Positions 8,394-14,644 of a DNA stretch of 16,221 bases are shown piece by piece. The position numbers were made by a program, and so were the translations under genes. How positions within the stretch are numbered: the stretch's first letter is position 1; each line of letters opens with the position of its first letter. Origin of the DNA: Deltaproteobacteria bacterium (lineage in GTDB: Bacteria > Myxococcota_A > UBA9042 > DTJE01); assembly GCA_016784945.1 (NCBI GenBank), contig JADHTP010000035.1, positions 1 to 16,221 of the forward strand. The letters are read 5' to 3'. Below the pieces are notes generated by a model that was not told where the DNA came from, did not search any database, and was given only the letters and a program-made list of their open reading frames with translations.

Positions 8394-9686
8394 ATGACCA
8401 CCATCATCGAAATCAACGCCAGGGAAGTCCTGGATTCCCGCGGCTTCCCTACCATCGAAGTGGACCTGCTCCTGGAGGGCGGCGCCCAGGGTCGCGCGAT
8501 CGTCCCCTCCGGTGCCTCCACGGGTTCCCACGAGGCCCTGGAACTGCGCGACAAGGACGAGGGCCGGTTCCTGGGCAAGGGGGTTCAAAAGGCCATCCGG
8601 AACGTGCTGGATGTGATCGCCCCCGAGGTAGTGGGCCACGATGCCATGGACCAGCGCAATCTGGACACCATCATGCTGGAACTGGACGGCACCCCCAACA
8701 AGACCAACCTGGGCGCCAACGCCATTCTGGGTGTGTCCCTGGCCGCTGCCCACGCGGCGGCACGTGCCCAGGACCTGCCCCTGTACCGATACATCGGCGG
8801 CATGTCCGCCCGGGTGCTGCCACTGCCCCTGATGAACTTCCTCAACGGCGGGGCCCATGCGGACAACAACCTGGACATCCAGGAGTTCATGGTGGTGCCA
8901 GTGGGCGCCGATACCTTCGCCGAGGGCGTCCGGTACGCGTCCGAGACGTTCCACCACCTGAAGAAGATCCTCAAGGCCCGGGGGCTCAACACCGCCGTGG
9001 GCGACGAGGGAGGGTACGCCCCGAACCTGAAGAGCAACGTGGAGGCCCTGGAACTGCTGGTGGAGGCCATCGGCACGGCCGGGTACGAGCCTGGAAAGGA
9101 CCTGGCCCTCGCGATGGACGCCGCGGCCAGCGAGTTCTATGACCGGGACAAGGGTGTGTACCGGCTCAAGGCGGACGACAGCGAACTGACGTCGCAGCAA
9201 CTGGCCGACTACTACGCCGACATGGTCGAGAAGTTCCCCATCATCAGCATCGAGGACAGCCACGACGAGGACGACTGGGAAGGTTTCGGGGCCCTGACCG
9301 CCAAGATGGGCCAGCGAATCATGACCGTGGGCGACGACCTCTACGTGACCAATGCCCAACGCCTGATGCAGGGCATCAAGACCGGCGCCACCAACGCCAT
9401 CCTGATCAAGCTGAACCAGATCGGGTCCCTGACCGAAACCCTGGACACCATGTCCCTGGCGCGGGCCCACGGCCTGCGTTCCATCGTGTCCCACCGCAGC
9501 GGCGAAACCGAGGACACCACCATCGCCCACCTGGCCGTGGCCACCAACGCCGGCTACATCAAGACGGGGTCGCTGTCGCGGTCCGAGCGCATCGCCAAGT
9601 ACAACGAACTGCTGCGCATCGAAGAATCCCTGGGAACCCAGAAAAAGTACGGTTTCAAGTGCCCCGCCGGCCCTGGCAACGGCTAG
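8394..9686 (+). CDS. eno: Enolase (phosphopyruvate hydratase)
   Basis: Interconverts 2-phosphoglycerate and phosphoenolpyruvate in glycolysis; in many bacteria it also joins the RNA degradosome. At 430 aa it has the usual length. Seen motifs are SGASTGSHEALELRD, LGANAILGVSLA, NGGAHADNN, the catalytic GDEGGYAPN, the Mg-binding AMDAAASEFYD, SIEDSHDEDDW and GDD, the catalytic lysine in IKLNQIGSLTET, and the SHRSGETED loop. The residue after SIED is usually Gly or Pro rather than Ser, a small variation. The ATG at 8394 has AAGGAG upstream at good spacing; an in-frame ATG at 8349 would start before the promoter. The TPR membrane gene begins 12 nt after the stop and is probably cotranscribed. Confidence 0.97.
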   Translation: MTTIIEINAREVLDSRGFPTIEVDLLLEGGAQGRAIVPSGASTGSHEALELRDKDEGRFLGKGVQKAIRNVLDVIAPEVVGHDAMDQRNLDTIMLELDGTPNKTNLGANAILGVSLAAAHAAARAQDLPLYRYIGGMSARVLPLPLMNFLNGGAHADNNLDIQEFMVVPVGADTFAEGVRYASETFHHLKKILKARGLNTAVGDEGGYAPNLKSNVEALELLVEAIGTAGYEPGKDLALAMDAAASEFYDRDKGVYRLKADDSELTSQQLADYYADMVEKFPIISIEDSHDEDDWEGFGALTAKMGQRIMTVGDDLYVTNAQRLMQGIKTGATNAILIKLNQIGSLTETLDTMSLARAHGLRSIVSHRSGETEDTTIAHLAVATNAGYIKTGSLSRSERIAKYNELLRIEESLGTQKKYGFKCPAGPGNG

Positions 9687-9698
9687 CCCGGGATACCC

Positions 9699-11405
9699 AT
9701 GCGATACATCAGGCGGATCACCGGTGAACTGAACCTCCGGGTCGATCGCCTGGGCCGCGAGGTCCCCGGCGGCGCGATCCCCTGCGCCGTGATCCCGGTG
9801 GTGGCGGCCCTGGTGGCCTATGCCGGGACCTTCGACCACGAATTCGCCTTCGACGACGTGCGCCTGATCCCCGACAACCCCCTGATCTGCGGCGGACGGG
9901 ACGTGACAGACGTATGGCGGTCGAACTACTGGGAAGGATCCGACGTGGGCGGGGAGAGGGGCGCTCACTGGGTTGGCAGCGCCTATCGTCCCGTGACCAT
10001 CCTCAGCCACGCCCTGATCTGCCGGCTGGCCGGTCCGGGGGCCTTCTGGCCCCACGCCGTGAACCTGGCCCTGCACGTTCTGAACGCCCTCCTGCTGTTC
10101 GCGTTGCTGACCAGGCTCATGGCCGCCGGGGGGAAATCCTCGTCACGGGCGGCGGCCGTGGCGGCCACCCTGTTCGCCATCCACCCCCTGAACTCCGAGG
10201 TCGTGTTCCTGGCCGTGGGCCGGTCGGACCTGCTCGCCACTGCGGCCGTGCTGGGGGTGGCCCTGCTGGCGGCGAGCCCCGTTGTCCATCGTCGACCCGT
10301 GGTGACCATGGCGGGGGTGTTCCTCCTGACGGGGCTGGGCATGCTGTCCAAGGAAAACGTGGTGGCGGCCCCGGTGCTGGGGGCGCTGGCCTACTGGTGC
10401 GGACACCCGGCGGCCTCCCGTAAGTGGGTCCGATTCATGGTGGTGGCGGTCCTGCCCGCCGTGCTGGCCATCGTGCTGTACGTGGGGGTCCGCTCCCTGG
10501 TCCTGGGGGCGGCCTACGACGCCACCAAGTATTCCCTGCTGGACAACCCCCTGGCCACCGCCGACTATTCCGTGCGGCTGGCCACGGGACTGGGCGTGCT
10601 GGCCGTGTACCTGTGGCGCTTTGTCGCGCCCAACGACCTGTCCGCCGACTATTCCTTCGCCCAGGTGCCCCCCATCCAGGAGATGGCCGACCCCCAGCTG
10701 GCGGTTGGCGTGGTGGTGCTGCTGTTCCTCGTGGGCGCCGGTGTGGCCTCCATCCGGCGGGTTCCCCTGGCCACCCTGGGCATCGGCTGGTTCCTTTTCA
10801 CCTGGGTCCCCGTGTCCAACATCCCCTTCCCCATCGGGACCATCATGGCGGAAAGGCTGTGCTATCTCCCCTGCATCGGGCTGGTGGTGGCGCTGGTGGC
10901 CCTGTGGCGGCACTGGCGCACCCGGGCCGTGGTCAAGGGCGGTGACGCCGCCGTGGCCCTGTTCCTGGTGGCGGTCCTGACCGTGGTCACCGTGATCCGC
11001 GGCAAGGACTATGCGGACAACTGCACCCTGTTCCAGGCCTCCGCCATGTCGTCGCCGAACAGCGCCAAGGCCCACTTCGGTCACGGCGTCTGCCTGCTGG
11101 ACGACCTGGAGAGACAAGGCGAGGCCATCGCCGCCTTCGACAAGGCCCTCAAGCTGTACCCCGACTACGAGGCCGCCACCATCCAGCTGGCCCAGCTCCT
11201 GGAACGCACCGGCCACCCCGGTGACGGGATCGTCTACCTCAAGTCCTTCCTCGCGTCCCACCCCAAGGCCTTCAACACCGCCCTGTCCCTGGCCAAGATG
11301 CTGGCGCGGCAGGGCCGGCCCGACAAGGCCCGACGCCTGCTCCAGGAACTGGACCGTCGCCGGCCCGGGGATACCAGGGTGAAGGCGGCGCTGTCGCATT
11401 TGTAG
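9699..11405 (+). CDS. TMTC-like multi-span membrane protein with C-terminal TPRs
   Basis: 568 aa. The N-terminal ~440 residues form many membrane helices. After the first helix comes the acidic motif FDDVRLIPDNPLI (from residue 51), then YRPVTILSHAL, AIHPLNSEVVFLAVGRSDLL and a DUF1736-like segment (DNPLATADYSVRLATGLGVL, then YLWRF..PNDLSADYSF). It continues with WVPVSNIPFPIGTIMAERLCYLP. This order matches TMTC-type proteins, GT-C fold enzymes linked to O-mannosylation in animals; the bacterial substrates are unknown. The C-terminus holds about three TPR-like units (SAKAHFGHGVCLLDDLERQG, AIAAFDKALKLYPDYEAA, and so on). The start ATG 9699 has only a weak GGGAT site, so coupling to eno is likely. 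The last codon and stop (TTG TAG) are the first bases of a repeat element. Confidence 0.85.
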   Translation: MRYIRRITGELNLRVDRLGREVPGGAIPCAVIPVVAALVAYAGTFDHEFAFDDVRLIPDNPLICGGRDVTDVWRSNYWEGSDVGGERGAHWVGSAYRPVTILSHALICRLAGPGAFWPHAVNLALHVLNALLLFALLTRLMAAGGKSSSRAAAVAATLFAIHPLNSEVVFLAVGRSDLLATAAVLGVALLAASPVVHRRPVVTMAGVFLLTGLGMLSKENVVAAPVLGALAYWCGHPAASRKWVRFMVVAVLPAVLAIVLYVGVRSLVLGAAYDATKYSLLDNPLATADYSVRLATGLGVLAVYLWRFVAPNDLSADYSFAQVPPIQEMADPQLAVGVVVLLFLVGAGVASIRRVPLATLGIGWFLFTWVPVSNIPFPIGTIMAERLCYLPCIGLVVALVALWRHWRTRAVVKGGDAAVALFLVAVLTVVTVIRGKDYADNCTLFQASAMSSPNSAKAHFGHGVCLLDDLERQGEAIAAFDKALKLYPDYEAATIQLAQLLERTGHPGDGIVYLKSFLASHPKAFNTALSLAKMLARQGRPDKARRLLQELDRRRPGDTRVKAALSHL

Positions 11406-11478
11406 GGACAACTCTCCTGAGTCGCCCACCTGGCACGTGGGACGGACAGGTGTCCGTCCCCTACAAGGCGCCAATCTC
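11400..11478. repeat. Structured repeat, copy 1
   Basis: This 79-bp unit begins TTGTAGGGAC and ends CCCTACAA plus GGCGCCAATCTC, so its ends are inverted repeats of each other. Inside is a perfect 10-bp hairpin: arms GGGACGGACA (11439-11448) and TGTCCGTCCC (11451-11460) with a 2-nt GG loop. Its first six bases are the last codon and stop of the TPR gene. The form is that of a REP-like or miniature non-autonomous element; there is no T-run for a classic terminator. Confidence 0.8.
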
Positions 11479-11586
11479 GGGCGGGCACTGACGTGCCGCC
11501 CTGCGCTTGGCGCTTCTCTTACTCAAGGGGGGCGCAGCCCCCCTATGACCCCCTTTGCTCCGTTATCGTGAACGTGGACGATTCTT
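11479..11586. other. Non-coding spacer between the two repeats
   Basis: No gene seen. It holds an imperfect inverted repeat (GGGCGGGCAC with GTGCCGCCC, 11479-11501) and the G/C hairpin listed separately. Together with the two repeats it makes up most of the roughly 320-bp gene-free stretch before tRNA-Thr. Confidence 0.5.
11527..11543. repeat. G/C hairpin, possibly a transcription barrier
   Basis: GGGGGGC and GCCCCCC form a perfect 7-bp stem around a GCA loop. It lies about 120 nt after the TPR gene stop. There is no U-tract after it, so an intrinsic terminator is uncertain; a REP-type or RNA-stabilising role is equally possible. Confidence 0.4.
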
Positions 11587-11666
11587 TTGTAGGGGCAACT
11601 CACCCGGGTCGCCCGTCCGGCCCGGAGGGACGGTCTGGAGACCGTCCCCTACAAGGCGCCAATCTC
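11587..11666. repeat. Structured repeat, copy 2
   Basis: An 80-bp unit in the same orientation as copy 1, starting TTGTAGGGGC and ending GTCCCCTACAA plus the identical GGCGCCAATCTC. Its inner hairpin arms are GGGACGGTCT (11627-11636) and AGACCGTCCC (11639-11648), again with a GG loop. Relative to copy 1, changes in one arm are matched in the other. Confidence 0.8.
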
Positions 11667-11677
11667 ACAACATTAGA

Positions 11678-11706
11678 TTGACATACCACTGGGGTTTGGC
11701 TACAAA
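11678..11706 (+). promoter_or_regulatory. Sigma70-type promoter of tRNA-Thr
   Basis: A perfect TTGACA (11678-11683) and TACAAA (11701-11706) lie 17 nt apart. The mature tRNA starts 18 nt after the -10. It sits just after repeat copy 2. Confidence 0.75.
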
Positions 11707-11723
11707 TCCCCTGCCCTTGGCGG

Positions 11724-11796
<73 letters not shown>

Positions 11797-11821
11797 CCAT
11801 AATTACAGGCAGTTACAGTTT

Positions 11822-12592
11822 TCAGCCGTCCGATTTTGGCGTGGGGGTTGCCACGGGGGTTGCCACGGATTTCCCACTTTCTTCGCCATCTGACCCGCTT
11901 CGTCTAGCCGGAAGCTTCGACAGAGAAGCGCAGGCGTCTACCGAGTCCATTGCCGTTTCCAAGTGGTTGTTGGTCATGCCAGCGTAGGAACGTTCCGTCA
12001 CCGCGACGGAACTGTGCCCCAACAACTTTGACACCGTGTAGATGCCCAATCCGCAGAAGATCCAACGCGCCCCAGCCGTGCGCCGCAGACCGTGAGTATC
12101 AACGTCAGTTACGCCCGCCTTCTTACACGCTGCGTTGGTATTCCTTCGCCAGTTGGTGGTGAGGGGTGGGTGCTCTTGCCCGTGTAGCACAAAGCCGTCC
12201 TTGCCCCACTTGTCAGCGGCTTCCACAAGGAAACGTTGCGCTCTCGCCGACAATGGGATGGACCTTCGGCCATTTTTCGGGCGAAATCCAGTAACCGGGT
12301 CTGGGTCGGGAATACACAGAGTGGGTCTATCCCCGATTTTCACGATCCAAGACCACCGACAATGGGAAGCTTCGGAAACCCGGATACCGGTTTCAAGGAT
12401 GAATCCTGACCGTATCCGATGTGATCGGCGTACAGGCTGACAGATAGGGTTCAAACTCGTAGTCCTGAAGGAAGGGGCGCATTACGTGGGGTCCGGGATC
12501 AAACTCCACCTCATCCGTGATGTCCACGGCAAGCCAGTTCTTCTGCAATGCCCACGACACCAGCGCCTTCATTGCCGTGAGATACCGGGCCA
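11822..12592 (-). pseudogene. Tyrosine recombinase remnant (integrase 1)
   Basis: This is a close relative of the integrase at 14645-16065; the two align through much of the catalytic half. The catalytic residues are present: Arg in ETGIRVSEA, HGLRR, LLGH and the Tyr in TERSYAG. Two lesions kill it. First, one extra base near 12417-12428, seen by aligning with the second copy around CTP..HRIRSGF, puts YLSACTP and SHRIRSG in different frames. Second, similarity stops abruptly at 12592, just upstream of RYLTAM, so the arm-binding and core-binding N-terminus is missing; foreign DNA coding on the other strand follows. The C-terminus has a repeated VATP segment. Its stop lies 26 nt from the tRNA-Thr gene, the usual layout for an integrase that targets that gene. 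Confidence 0.85.
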
Positions 12593-12841
12593 GGTGATAC
12601 CTGCTCGGCTGGATCGTGTCAGGCCGGTTCCCCGGTTGTCTGTGACGACGGGAATCCCTGCACGGACGATGAGTGCGACGGAGCAACGGGTTCCTGCACC
12701 TATCCGTTCAATACGGCACCCTGCAATGATGGCGACGCTTGTATCGAAGGGGATATGTGCCTTGCGGGGTCGTGTCAATCTGGGCCAGTGATGGACTGTC
12801 ATGACGGGGACGCTTGTACCGTGGATTCCTGTACTGACGGT
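12593..12841 (+). pseudogene. Fragment of a Cys-rich repeat exoprotein gene
   Basis: One frame reads as a disulfide-type repeat protein: GDTCSAGSCQAG, CDDGNPCTDDEC, CNDGDACIEGDMC, LAGSCQSG, CHDGDACTVDSCTDG. Sixteen cysteines fall in about 80 residues, and the unit GDxCxxGxCxxG..CxDGxxC recurs. Such repeats are common in secreted or surface proteins of Myxococcota and relatives. There is no start codon, signal peptide or RBS: the fragment begins exactly where integrase 1 is cut. After CTDG (12841) the pattern stops in this frame. One frame over, GEKTWEKVYGVAD resembles the start of a beta-propeller-type repeat found in similar surface proteins, so another frameshift or deletion near 12842 is possible. 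I read it as a dead piece brought in by illegitimate recombination. Confidence 0.65.
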
Positions 12842-12947
12842 CACCGGCGAGAAGACATGGGAGAAAGTCTATGGTGTGGCGGACAACCGTTCCCGCCCAG
12901 TAGGTGGTCTGGGCGGTCTGGGGGCGTGTGTGGGGGAAGGGTGGCGA

Positions 12948-13499
12948 TTATTCCCCCAAACCGGGAAGGTCCTTCGGTGGCAACAGTACCGTGATCGACC
13001 GGGCCGTGCCTGGCTCCCTGGCGATGAGCCCCTTCTTCTCCAAGGTCAGGATCATCTGGTGGACCGTTGGGGGCGTCACACGGAAGTACATCTGCATGTC
13101 GGCTTCCGCCGGGGCACGACCGTTGAGCCTTGTGTACGTGTGGATGAAGGCCAGGTACTGGCCCTGCTTGTGCGTGATCTCCACCTTCCTGGCATCGATC
13201 CCCATCAGGAGAGCCACGGATTCCGGGGACACGAATCCGTCATTCTCCAGCGAGGTAGCAATGGCCTCGACGATGGTCCAACGCTCCTTCAGGAGCCCTA
13301 CCGCCCTCCGAAGATGGATTCCATTCAGGCGATCGCCCGCAATGTTCCGCCTGTCCGAGACAGAGGCCCTGCGCCAGAATGTCTCGGGTCTTGGCAACCG
13401 GCGACCAGGACGATGCATCAACACCAGGTGTTCTGCGACGACATGACCTGCTTCGTGGAAGGCGGCGACGAAGCGGTGATCGGCTTGATCGTCCGGCAT
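12948..13499 (-). CDS. HEAGH metallopeptidase-like / LexA-type winged-helix fusion protein
   Basis: 183 aa, ATG at 13499 with AGGA 5 nt upstream. Residues 15-19 are HEAGH, a zinc-peptidase HExxH motif in the M41-like context AAFHEAGHVV. A possible third ligand Asp lies in ASVSDRR (about residue 49). RWTIVEAIATSL..DGFVSPESV (73-95) resembles the C-terminal helices of M41-like peptidases. From about residue 107 comes a LexA-type DNA-binding winged helix: ITHKQGQYLAFIHTYTRLNG, then RAPAEADMQMYFRVTPPTVH and LTLEKKGLIAREPGTARSI. The peptidase part is short, so it may be reduced or inactive. A GTG at codon 106 could start the winged helix alone, hinting that two genes were fused. A role as a self-regulating repressor/protease, in analogy to ImmA/ImmR, is only a guess. 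Confidence 0.6.
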   Translation of the reverse strand: MPDDQADHRFVAAFHEAGHVVAEHLVLMHRPGRRLPRPETFWRRASVSDRRNIAGDRLNGIHLRRAVGLLKERWTIVEAIATSLENDGFVSPESVALLMGIDARKVEITHKQGQYLAFIHTYTRLNGRAPAEADMQMYFRVTPPTVHQMILTLEKKGLIAREPGTARSITVLLPPKDLPGLGE

Positions 13500-13574
13500 C
13501 GGTTCCTCATCGAGAAGTCGGTTTAAGTCCCCTTAGCCTCACGCCTGATTTCAACGGCTTCTATCCCTACAGTA

Positions 13575-13603
13575 CCCCACTATTCTATGATTTCAATGGG
13601 TTG
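13575..13603. repeat. Imperfect direct repeat flanking mqsRA, left copy
   Basis: 29 bp starting CCCCACT and containing TATGATTTCAA, 24 of 29 identical to 14474-14502. It lies 18 nt beyond the mqsA stop. Similarity is moderate and could be partly chance. Confidence 0.4.
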
Positions 13604-13621
13604 GCTTGTGGCGAGGGGCGA

Positions 13622-14038
13622 CTACCGGCCCTCGTGGGCGGCCTCCAGTTCATTGATACGATTCGGGTCACTGTCGAGCAGTCGCAGCAGGTTTGCCATC
13701 GAACGGGTTACCCAGCCCGTACCACTTTCGTACTTCTGAAACGACCTCGGCCCGCCACCCAGCAGGGCACTTGCCTTCCGTTGGGATATCTTGAGTTTCT
13801 TGCGGATGAGGGCCACTTCCTGCGGGGTAAGAAGATTGTCCACATCCGCCTTCAGACGTACAAAAGCCTCTTCGGCAACCGCTGAATCAGGCCCGTCCAG
13901 TACAACCTCTTCGCATGACTGGCAGTACCAACCCGGCTGTTCAATCTGCATGATGCTCCCTTTGTAGACCACCTCGTCAGGGCGCTCATCCCGAATCATC
14001 TCGCCTCCACACGCATGACATTTGATGGTTTTACTCAT
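13622..14038 (-). CDS. mqsA: MqsA-type antitoxin (zinc-finger N-terminus, HTH C-terminus)
   Basis: Antitoxin of the MqsR ribonuclease and DNA-binding repressor of its own operon. 138 aa against 131 in E. coli. The N-terminal zinc site has CHAC (7-10) and CQSC (39-42). The C-terminal XRE-type HTH spans about 72-125, with IRKKLKISQRKASALLGGG and FQKYESG, matching the E. coli layout (VRKKLSLTQKEASEIFGGG). The two E. coli base-contacting residues (Asn97, Arg101) are replaced by Arg and Lys (PRSFQKYE), consistent with its own operator variant. The ATG at 14038 lies 1 nt after the mqsR stop, so translation is coupled. The toxin-first order is that of E. coli mqsRA. Confidence 0.92.
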   Translation of the reverse strand: MSKTIKCHACGGEMIRDERPDEVVYKGSIMQIEQPGWYCQSCEEVVLDGPDSAVAEEAFVRLKADVDNLLTPQEVALIRKKLKISQRKASALLGGGPRSFQKYESGTGWVTRSMANLLRLLDSDPNRINELEAAHEGR

Positions 14039-14039
14039 G

Positions 14040-14345
14040 TCACTTCTCCTTGAACGACAATAACAGGAAGCCAGTCACGCGCTCCCATGTGAACTTCGCA
14101 TAAAGCACCTTGTCGCCCCACGGAACGTGATACACGTCCTGCCAGATCGTATGGTCAGCCAGTGAGGTCATCGACTTGTAGAAGTGTTTTCTCTTCATGC
14201 TCTGAATGATCTCGACCATCCCGGCCCTCATGAAATCCATCCGCATTGCATCCTTCAATGCCGTCCTTGTGACCCGAAGAGAATCAGGGGCTGAAAACGC
14301 CTTCTTGACCGCCTCCAAGTCATGATGTGGCTTTCTCTTTTCCAC
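14040..14345 (-). CDS. mqsR: MqsR-type mRNA interferase toxin
   Basis: MqsR is a RelE-fold endoribonuclease that cuts mRNA, mainly at GCU in E. coli, and slows growth. The 101-aa product (98 in E. coli) begins MEKRKPHHDLEAVKKA and ends LLLSFKEK, with FYKSMTSLADHTIWQDVYH in the middle, strikingly like the E. coli protein. The counterparts of the proposed active residues Lys56, Gln68, Tyr81 and Lys96 are all present (here 57, 69, 82, 99), so the toxin looks active. GTG 14345 is taken as the start because it matches the conserved MEKR N-terminus; the frame is open further up but that would run through the promoter. No Shine-Dalgarno is seen, and the predicted transcript start falls at the GTG. 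Confidence 0.92.
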   Translation of the reverse strand: MEKRKPHHDLEAVKKAFSAPDSLRVTRTALKDAMRMDFMRAGMVEIIQSMKRKHFYKSMTSLADHTIWQDVYHVPWGDKVLYAKFTWERVTGFLLLSFKEK

Positions 14346-14351
14346 GGATAC

Positions 14352-14380
14352 ATAATGGCACCTTAAAGGTGCCACGTCAA
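14352..14380 (-). promoter_or_regulatory. mqsRA promoter
   Basis: On the minus strand TTGACG (14380-14375) and CATTAT (14357-14352) are exactly 17 nt apart. Only 6 nt separate the -10 from the GTG start of mqsR, so the mRNA should begin at or within a base or two of the start codon. Confidence 0.75.
14357..14373. promoter_or_regulatory. Palindromic operator of mqsRA
   Basis: A perfect palindrome, GGCACCTT-A-AAGGTGCC, fills the spacer between -35 and -10. Its core ACCT-N3-AGGT fits the known E. coli MqsA site AACCT-N2-4-AGGTT, so bound MqsA would block RNA polymerase. Confidence 0.75.
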
Positions 14381-14473
14381 GTGTGTTTGAAAGTCCGAAA
14401 TCCACAGTCACTGCAGTTCGTAAACCGCAGAGATTGCCGAGAGGACAATGTCCAACTCTTCATCTACGGCACC

Positions 14474-14502
14474 CCCCACTTCTGTATGATTTCAAAGAGT
14501 TG
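14474..14502. repeat. Imperfect direct repeat flanking mqsRA, right copy
   Basis: 29 bp, 24 identical to 13575-13603, with TATGATTTCAA fully shared. It lies about 95 nt upstream of the mqsRA promoter, so the two copies bracket the toxin-antitoxin pair. Confidence 0.4.
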
Positions 14503-14577
14503 AATCATGGGGGTTGCCACGGGCAATCTGCCAGCGTCCAATATTTTGCAGTATTTTCGTGTGGTTACAGATTGACT

Positions 14578-14628
14578 AGCAACTGATTCGTAATCAGCAG
14601 GTCAGCGGTTCGACTCCGCTCGTTGGCT
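14578..14628 (+). repeat. tRNA-Thr 3' tail, right attachment site
   Basis: The first 20 bp equal 11746-11765, followed by AGGTC, a complete T arm (AGCGG/CCGCT, loop TTCGACT) and the acceptor strand CGTTGGC. The 5' half of a tRNA is missing, so it cannot be a functional gene. Unlike the full tRNA it lacks an encoded CCA. It marks the right end of element 1 and the left end of element 2. Confidence 0.85.
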
Positions 14629-14644
14629 CTGTAAAATCAAATAG

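Noticed and set aside
8361..10076. 571-aa minus-strand frame opposite eno
   Set aside because: Eno is certain on the plus strand; this frame is a Gly/His/Val-rich shadow.
10143..11474. 443-aa minus-strand frame opposite the TPR membrane gene
   Set aside because: His/Gly/Gln-rich shadow with no recognisable domain.
11400..11666. CRISPR array
   Set aside because: Only two copies ~190 bp apart, with inner hairpins and no short regular spacers.
12801..13526. 241-aa plus-strand frame through the HEAGH gene region
   Set aside because: Its middle is the shadow of the minus-strand HEAGH/winged-helix gene, which has recognisable domains and a ribosome site.
14507..14522. A 16-bp match (TGGGGGTTGCCACGGG) to the 3' end of integrase 1, possibly a third integrase remnant
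   Set aside because: Too short in G/C-rich sequence, no further similarity around it, and on the wrong side of the attachment repeat.
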